DNA from: an uncultured Pseudomonadota bacterium
GTDB lineage: Bacteria; Pseudomonadota; Gammaproteobacteria; Burkholderiales; Usitatibacteraceae
Direction: 5' to 3'
DNA length: 6,739 nucleotides
Assembly (NCBI GenBank): GCA_946885905.1
Contig: CAMPHL010000145.1
Span: 1-6,739, forward strand
Below the pieces are notes generated by a model. The model did no database searches, was not told where the DNA came from, and saw only the letters and a program-made list of their open reading frames with translations. Made by a program: the position numbers and the translations under genes. Shown here one piece after another: positions 1-6,739 of this stretch (the stretch's first letter is position 1; every line of letters begins with the position of its first letter).

Positions 1-2747
<2,747 letters not shown>

Positions 2748-2751
<4 letters not shown>

Positions 2752-3578
2752 GGCTTCTCGCCGCGGGCAAGCCGGGCCTCGATATCGTCGAGGCACGGCA
2801 TCAGGTCGGCCACGCTGTCGACCACGTAATGGGCGCCGCGTTGGTACATGGTCGGATAGATGCGGTCGCGGTGCGCCTGCTTCACGTCTTCCGGCATCGC
2901 ATTCCACTCCGCCAGCGGCACGCCCACCTCGTTGCCCGAGACCGCGAGCCCGATCGCCCACGAGCCGGCATTGATGCCTTCCTCGATCCCGGTGAGCGTG
3001 TCGTCGACCTTGACCACCGACTCCACGGGCGAAATCTGCAGCTCGATCATGTTCTTGAGCACCATGAACGGATAGGGACGCCCGGCGGGAACGTCGCCGG
3101 CCCCGCAGGTGTAATCGGGCACGTAACCCTGCTTCTTCGCGTCGGCCTGGTTGATCGCCAGCATCCCGGGAAGGTAGCCGGAGGTGGAGCCGATCTTGTA
3201 GCCCCGCTTGCGGCATTGGGCGATCACATCGAGGGTGCCGGGGATCAAGGTGGAGTATTCCGACAGGCACGCCTCCTGCATCGGCACGAAGTCGGCGAAC
3301 ATCCGGTCCACGTCGGCCGGCCCCGGAGGCTTCCCGTGGGTCTTGATCCAGCGCTCGCGCACGGTCGGGATCTCCGAGATCCTCTGGATGTGCACCTTCT
3401 TGTGCGCGCCCATCGGCAGCCGCGCCTCGGCCATGGAGATCGGCACGCCCGCCTTCTCGTATACCTTGATGAACACCACGGCCGGGGCCATGCACCCGAA
3501 GTCCATGGTGGTGCCGGCCCAGTCGAGGATGACGGCGTTGATCTTGCCGCGATAGCGCCGGGAATAAGTGAAGGTCAT
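2748..3578 (-). CDS. phnX: Phosphonoacetaldehyde hydrolase (phosphonatase) PhnX
   Basis: PhnX is a cytoplasmic HAD-superfamily enzyme that hydrolyses phosphonoacetaldehyde to acetaldehyde and phosphate through a lysine Schiff base and an aspartyl nucleophile. The 276-residue product is full length for the family. Key residues align with Bacillus cereus PhnX at a constant offset of 7: nucleophile D19 in LDWAGTTMDFGC (D12 there), Schiff-base lysine K60 in MGAHKKVH (K53), H63 (H56), the STSGY loop (131-135), DVPAGRPYP (162-170) and the Mg-binding D193 in VKVDDT (D186). The Gly before that last Asp in B. cereus is Asp here. ATG 3578 is supported by AGGGAG 7 bases upstream. It is the last gene of the operon, 19 bases after the NPP-like gene, and its TAG overlaps the stop of the convergent PhoD-type gene. 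The precursor-forming aminotransferase PhnW is not in the window. Confidence 0.96.
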
Positions 3579-3585
3579 GGTTGTT

Positions 3586-3591
3586 CTCCCT
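3586..3591 (-). promoter_or_regulatory. Ribosome binding site of phnX
   Basis: AGGGAG on the minus strand ends 7 bases before the phnX ATG (3578) and lies in the 19-base gap after the stop of the NPP-like gene. It is the clearest Shine-Dalgarno sequence in this operon and fixes the phnX start. Confidence 0.7.
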
Positions 3592-3597
3592 TGGGGT

Positions 3598-4848
3598 TCA
3601 GTGGGTGGAAAGCGGCGACCCGTCCATGCCTTCCGCGGGCAGGGCGAGATGCCGGAGAAACGTCGGGGCGAGGTCGATGAGGCTCGCCTCCCCCTGATGG
3701 CGGCGCTGCGCGACGCCGTGCCCGCGTAGCGCGAGGAAAGGACGCTGCTCGTACGGGCCCAGGCCGCCGTGCTGGCCGTGGCCGGGAAGCGACTCGCCGC
3801 CCAGGGCGTTTTCCGCGACGTCGCTGCGGCCGGGAACGCCGTGCGGGTTCAACCCTTCGTCGCCGGCGAGGCTCACGGCGATGGCGAGGGTTTCCCCCTG
3901 CGGCAGGCCCCAGCGAGCGAGCTCGTCGCCGCTCGCGATCTGTCCGGCGAAGTCCTGCAGGCGCAACCAGGTCAACACGGCCGGGATCCGATCGCGCGCC
4001 TCCGGCGCGAAATGCAGGATCGCCGACGTGCCCTGGGGCGCCACGACCACGTCGTTGGAGCCGGCCGATCGCTTGAAGCCGGCTTCGACCAGGCGCGCGT
4101 CGATGTCGATCCTGCGCCGGATCGTCTGCATGCCGTGGTCGGAGCAGGCGGCGAAAAGGACTTCGTGGCCCTGCGCTTCGAGCCGCTCGACGGCGGCCAA
4201 CACGCGCGCGACGTTCGCATCGGCCGCGCCGATCGCGTCGCGATGCTCGCGCGAGCCCAGGGGCCAATGATGTCCCGTGTGGTCGGGCTCGGAGAGCCAG
4301 AGCGCGGCATAGGGGGGCTTGCGCCGGCCCAGCAACTCCTCGCAGAAACGTGAAGTCATCACGTCGTCGCCCTCGGCGCCGACCTCGATCGCGAGCCCCT
4401 CGGCGAGCTTTTCCCCGCCGGGACCGAACGAGCCCGAGCGGTGGTAGACGTAGCCCGCATGCTCGGGATCGTGGACGTAGGCGGCGCCGGGCGAAACGTT
4501 CGACATCAGCACGGCCGGGCCAAGAGGGGCCACGCGTTCATGCAGCGTGGGCCGCCCCAGCGCGCGGCCGGTGGCGCGGCGCAGGCGATCGAGGAAATCG
4601 GGCTTGCCGGCGGAGAGGCAGACCAGGCCCGCGCCTTCGTCCAGCACCATCGTGTTGCCGAGCAGGCCGTGCGCCGCGGGGCGGCAGCCGGTCGCGATGC
4701 AGGCGGCGCTCGTTCGCGTCGTGGAGGGAAATACGCCGCGGAAATTCGGGAACGACGCGTGCTCGTCGCGCAGCCGCGCCAGCGTGGGCGCGAGGGCCGC
4801 GTCGACCAGGTCCGCGCGCAGGCTGTCGCAGACCACCAGCACCGCCAT
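3598..4848 (-). CDS. Alkaline-phosphatase-superfamily (NPP-like) phosphodiesterase/phosphatase
   Basis: A 416-residue enzyme of the type I phosphodiesterase/nucleotide pyrophosphatase group, which uses two metal ions and a Thr nucleophile on phosphate or phosphonate esters. All metal-site motifs are present: CDSLRAD (D8), the nucleophile loop FPSTTRTSAACIATGC (T44 expected), HGLLGN (60-65), SEPDHTGHH (D189, H193), CSDHGM (D237, H238) and GHGQHGG (H360). There is no signal peptide or membrane segment, so it should act in the cytoplasm. The loop differs from classical NPPs: the Asn three residues after the Thr is Ser (S47), and an Arg (R45) follows the nucleophile. The start is either ATG 4848, with GGTGAG about 10 bases upstream and 11 bases after the previous stop, or GTG 4863, overlapping that stop as GTGA. 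It sits between the GpdQ-like gene and phnX. Substrate is unknown; the context suggests an organophosphonate ester or related monoester. Confidence 0.88.
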   Translation of the reverse strand: MAVLVVCDSLRADLVDAALAPTLARLRDEHASFPNFRGVFPSTTRTSAACIATGCRPAAHGLLGNTMVLDEGAGLVCLSAGKPDFLDRLRRATGRALGRPTLHERVAPLGPAVLMSNVSPGAAYVHDPEHAGYVYHRSGSFGPGGEKLAEGLAIEVGAEGDDVMTSRFCEELLGRRKPPYAALWLSEPDHTGHHWPLGSREHRDAIGAADANVARVLAAVERLEAQGHEVLFAACSDHGMQTIRRRIDIDARLVEAGFKRSAGSNDVVVAPQGTSAILHFAPEARDRIPAVLTWLRLQDFAGQIASGDELARWGLPQGETLAIAVSLAGDEGLNPHGVPGRSDVAENALGGESLPGHGQHGGLGPYEQRPFLALRGHGVAQRRHQGEASLIDLAPTFLRHLALPAEGMDGSPLSTH

Positions 4849-4859
4849 GCGGCGTGCGC

Positions 4860-5666
4860 TCACCGGATGTACTCGTAATGGTCGCCCGCCCTCGTGAGCG
4901 TGCGCCGGTCGAGATAGTCGTGGAAATGCACCGTCACCTGGTCGGGATCGATGAAGACCACGGCATAGGCGGGCGGCTCGTGGCTCTTGGGCACGGGTGT
5001 CACCGTCGTGAGGTCGAACGGCACCTGGTGGTTGAGGCCCCGCATCGTCGAGACCGGAATGCCGAGCCAACTCCCGCACACCGGGCGGTGCACGTGGCCG
5101 TAGAAGAGGTGGCGGATGTTGCGCCGGCCGCGGATCACGGCGGTGATGCCTTCGGGCTCGAGCAGCGCGATGCGATCGAGGCACGGAATGCGGATGCCGA
5201 AGGGCGGGTGGTGCATGAAGAGGTACACGGGGCGCTCGCCCGCCTCGTCCAGGCGGGCCTTCAGCCATGCGCAGCGCTTCTCGCAGTACTTGCCGCCGTT
5301 GGCGCCCTCGTCGAGGGTGTCGAGGAAAAGAAAGTCGCCCTCGGGGCGGCGCAGCACCGTCTGCATGAATCCGTTCTCGTCGCGCGCCACGCCCGGTAGC
5401 GCCGCCAGCATGGGCGCACGCAGGTCGTGGTTTCCCGGCAGCGGGTAGACCGGCATTCCGAGGCGCGCGATCTGGCGCGCGAAGCCTTCGTACGCGGCGG
5501 GCTCGCCCTTGTGCGCGAGGTCGCCGGTGATGACGCAAACGTCCGCGTCCGCGTGGTTCGCAACCACGTCGTCGATGCACTGGGCGAGGCGCTCGTACGG
5601 GTCGGTCTGGTAGAGCGAATGGCCGGGCGTGACGAGGTGCGTGTCGGTGATGTGGATGAGCTTCAT
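4860..5666 (-). CDS. GpdQ/CpdA-like metallophosphoesterase (class III phosphodiesterase)
   Basis: A 268-residue cytoplasmic dinuclear metallophosphoesterase. Its length and motifs fit the Enterobacter GpdQ glycerophosphodiesterase/CpdA group: TDTH (D8, H10), TGDLAHKGE (D49), PGNHD (N79, H80), FMHHPPF (H152), YGHVHRP (H191, H193) and a C-terminal NHQVPF element resembling GpdQ. All metal ligands are present. GpdQ-type enzymes hydrolyse glycerophosphodiesters and are known for broad activity that includes phosphonate monoesters; the class also contains cyclic-nucleotide phosphodiesterases. The ATG at 5666 lies 13 bases after the ABC ATPase stop and has AAGG about 10 bases upstream. The gene is followed directly by the NPP-like gene, with a gap of 11 bases or a 4-base overlap depending on that start. 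Its position inside an importer-phnX operon favours a catabolic role over cAMP turnover (inference). Confidence 0.9.
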   Translation of the reverse strand: MKLIHITDTHLVTPGHSLYQTDPYERLAQCIDDVVANHADADVCVITGDLAHKGEPAAYEGFARQIARLGMPVYPLPGNHDLRAPMLAALPGVARDENGFMQTVLRRPEGDFLFLDTLDEGANGGKYCEKRCAWLKARLDEAGERPVYLFMHHPPFGIRIPCLDRIALLEPEGITAVIRGRRNIRHLFYGHVHRPVCGSWLGIPVSTMRGLNHQVPFDLTTVTPVPKSHEPPAYAVVFIDPDQVTVHFHDYLDRRTLTRAGDHYEYIR

Positions 5667-5679
5667 CGAAGGGTCGCCT

Positions 5680-6739
5680 TCATGGCGGCAGGTTGGCGTA
5701 GCCGCGGCTCGCGGCGGCGAGGAGCATTCGAGTGTAGTCGTCGGCGGGCTCGCGGAACACGGCGTCGGTGGGGCCGGCCTCGCGCACGCGCCCGTCGCGC
5801 ATCACGACCACCCTGCTCGCCATCTGGCGGATCACGCCGAGGTCGTGGCTGATGAACAGGCACGCCGTATTCGACCGCCTCTGCAGGTCCTTGAGGATCG
5901 AGAGCACCTGCGCCTGCACCGAGACGTCGAGGGCCGACGTCACCTCGTCGCAGATCACGAGGTCGGGCTTGGCGGCGAAGGCGCGCGCGATCGCCACGCG
6001 CTGCTGCTGGCCGCCGGAGAGCTGGCGCGGGTAGTAGTCGAGCAGGCGCGGGTCGAGCTGCAGCTGCTCGAAGAGCTCGAGCGCCCGCGCGCGCGCCGCG
6101 GCGCCGGTGAGCCCGTGGAAAAGCGCGAGCGGGCGGGCGAGGATCGCCTCGATGCGCTGGCGCGGGTTCAGGGACGAGAGCGGGTCCTGGAAGACGATCT
6201 GGATGCGGCGGCGCTGCTCCTGCGTGCGCTCGCGCGCGACGCCTGCGAGCGGATGGCCGTCGAAGCGGATGCTGCCGTCGCCGGGCGCCAGCAGCCCGGC
6301 CACGATCGCGGCCGCGGTGCTCTTGCCGCTGCCCGATTCGCCCACGAGGCCCAGCGCCTCGCCCGGCGCGATCTCGAAGGACAGGCCCTCCACGGCGGGA
6401 TCGGAGCGCCGGCGGCCGAGCCAGCCGCGCGCGGGATAGGTGAAGGACAGCTTCGAGACTGACAGCAGCGCCCCGGATCCCTTGGGCACGGACGCGTCCC
6501 CGGGCCGGTCCACGCGCGGGATCGCCGCCACGAGCTTGCGCGTGTAGCGCTCGCGCGGATTGCGGTAGACCTGCGCGGTCGGCCCTTGCTCGACCACGGC
6601 CCCGTCGAGCATCACCAGGACGCGATCGCACATCTCGGAGACGACATTCAGGTCGTGGCTTACGTAGACCAGGGCCGTGCGGAAGCGCTCGCGCAGGCTC
6701 TTCACCAGCTCCAGCACCTGCGTCTCGGTGGTCTTGTCG
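5680..6739 (-). CDS. Fused two-domain Dpp/Opp-type ABC transporter ATPase (C-terminal 352 residues; cut by right edge)
   Basis: This is the ATP-hydrolysing subunit of a peptide/nickel/opine-type importer with both nucleotide-binding domains in one chain, as in YejF or GsiA. The fragment opens in the D-loop of domain 1 (LDKTTETQ), followed by its H-switch VSHD (about residues 26-29 of the visible part) and the family tail GPTAQVYRNPRERYTRKLV. Domain 2 is complete: Walker A GESGSGKST (133-141), Q-loop VFQDP, the oligopeptide-family SSLNPR, signature LSGGQQQR (240-247), Walker B LVICDE, D-loop SALD and H-switch ISHD (297-299), ending in a second DDYTRMLL tail. Both active sites look intact as far as they are visible. 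Permease and binding-protein genes are expected upstream, beyond 6739. The substrate cannot be read from the ATPase; downstream phosphoesterases and phnX suggest a phosphonate or phosphodiester compound rather than ordinary peptides. Confidence 0.93.
   Translation of the reverse strand, partial: DKTTETQVLELVKSLRERFRTALVYVSHDLNVVSEMCDRVLVMLDGAVVEQGPTAQVYRNPRERYTRKLVAAIPRVDRPGDASVPKGSGALLSVSKLSFTYPARGWLGRRRSDPAVEGLSFEIAPGEALGLVGESGSGKSTAAAIVAGLLAPGDGSIRFDGHPLAGVARERTQEQRRRIQIVFQDPLSSLNPRQRIEAILARPLALFHGLTGAAARARALELFEQLQLDPRLLDYYPRQLSGGQQQRVAIARAFAAKPDLVICDEVTSALDVSVQAQVLSILKDLQRRSNTACLFISHDLGVIRQMASRVVVMRDGRVREAGPTDAVFREPADDYTRMLLAAASRGYANLPP

Noticed and set aside
3598..4848. Sulfatase-like phosphonate monoester hydrolase identity for the NPP-like protein
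   Set aside because: The formylglycine motif C-x-P/A-S-R is missing. The nucleophile region is of the Thr type.
4849..5580. N-terminal extension of the NPP-like protein to about 660 residues
   Set aside because: The extension is an out-of-frame reading of the GpdQ-like gene, and the real alkaline-phosphatase domain begins at MAVLVVCDS (4848) or, at most, GTG 4863.
5629..6462. Plus-strand open frame opposite the ABC ATPase
   Set aside because: The antisense strand carries complete Walker A, signature and Walker B motifs. The plus-strand product is His/Arg/Ala-rich noise.

Overview
This is a GC-rich, almost gap-free proteobacterial stretch dedicated to carbon-phosphorus and phosphate-ester chemistry. 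Gene content (a GntR/FCD regulator directly coupled to phosphonoacetate hydrolase, plus phosphonoacetaldehyde hydrolase) and base composition suggest a betaproteobacterium, probably Burkholderiales. That placement is an inference from gene families, not from a marker gene.

Layout from left to right. (1) Positions 1-1330, minus strand: a GntR/FCD regulator followed by phnA (phosphonoacetate hydrolase). The two are joined by a 4-base ATGA overlap, and phnA runs off the left edge. (2) Positions 1331-1404: a short divergent control region where oppositely directed sigma70-like promoters share one GntR-type palindrome. (3) Positions 1405-2751, plus strand: a Tat-exported PhoD-type phosphatase/phosphodiesterase. 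(4) Positions 2748-6739, minus strand: a tightly packed operon read right to left. It contains a fused two-domain Dpp/Opp-type ABC ATPase (cut by the right edge), a GpdQ/CpdA-like metallophosphoesterase, an alkaline-phosphatase-superfamily (NPP-like) phosphodiesterase, and phnX (phosphonoacetaldehyde hydrolase). The PhoD gene and phnX converge and share a palindromic CTAG that supplies both stop codons.

How the parts may work together (inference). The ABC system, whose permease and binding protein would lie beyond the right edge, imports an organophosphorus compound. The two cytoplasmic phosphoesterases trim ester groups from it, and PhnX breaks the C-P bond of phosphonoacetaldehyde to give acetaldehyde and phosphate. 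PhnA covers the parallel route, phosphonoacetate to acetate and phosphate. The exported PhoD enzyme would release phosphate or simpler compounds outside the cytoplasm. No aminotransferase (PhnW), phosphonoacetaldehyde dehydrogenase (PhnY) or C-P lyase gene is visible here. The most interesting point is the pairing of a peptide-type transporter and two phosphodiesterase-type enzymes with PhnX, which suggests a phosphonate-ester or phosphonate-conjugate scavenging pathway. No rRNA, tRNA, CRISPR, insertion sequence or other mobile element was seen, and there is no gene-free stretch longer than about 75 bases.
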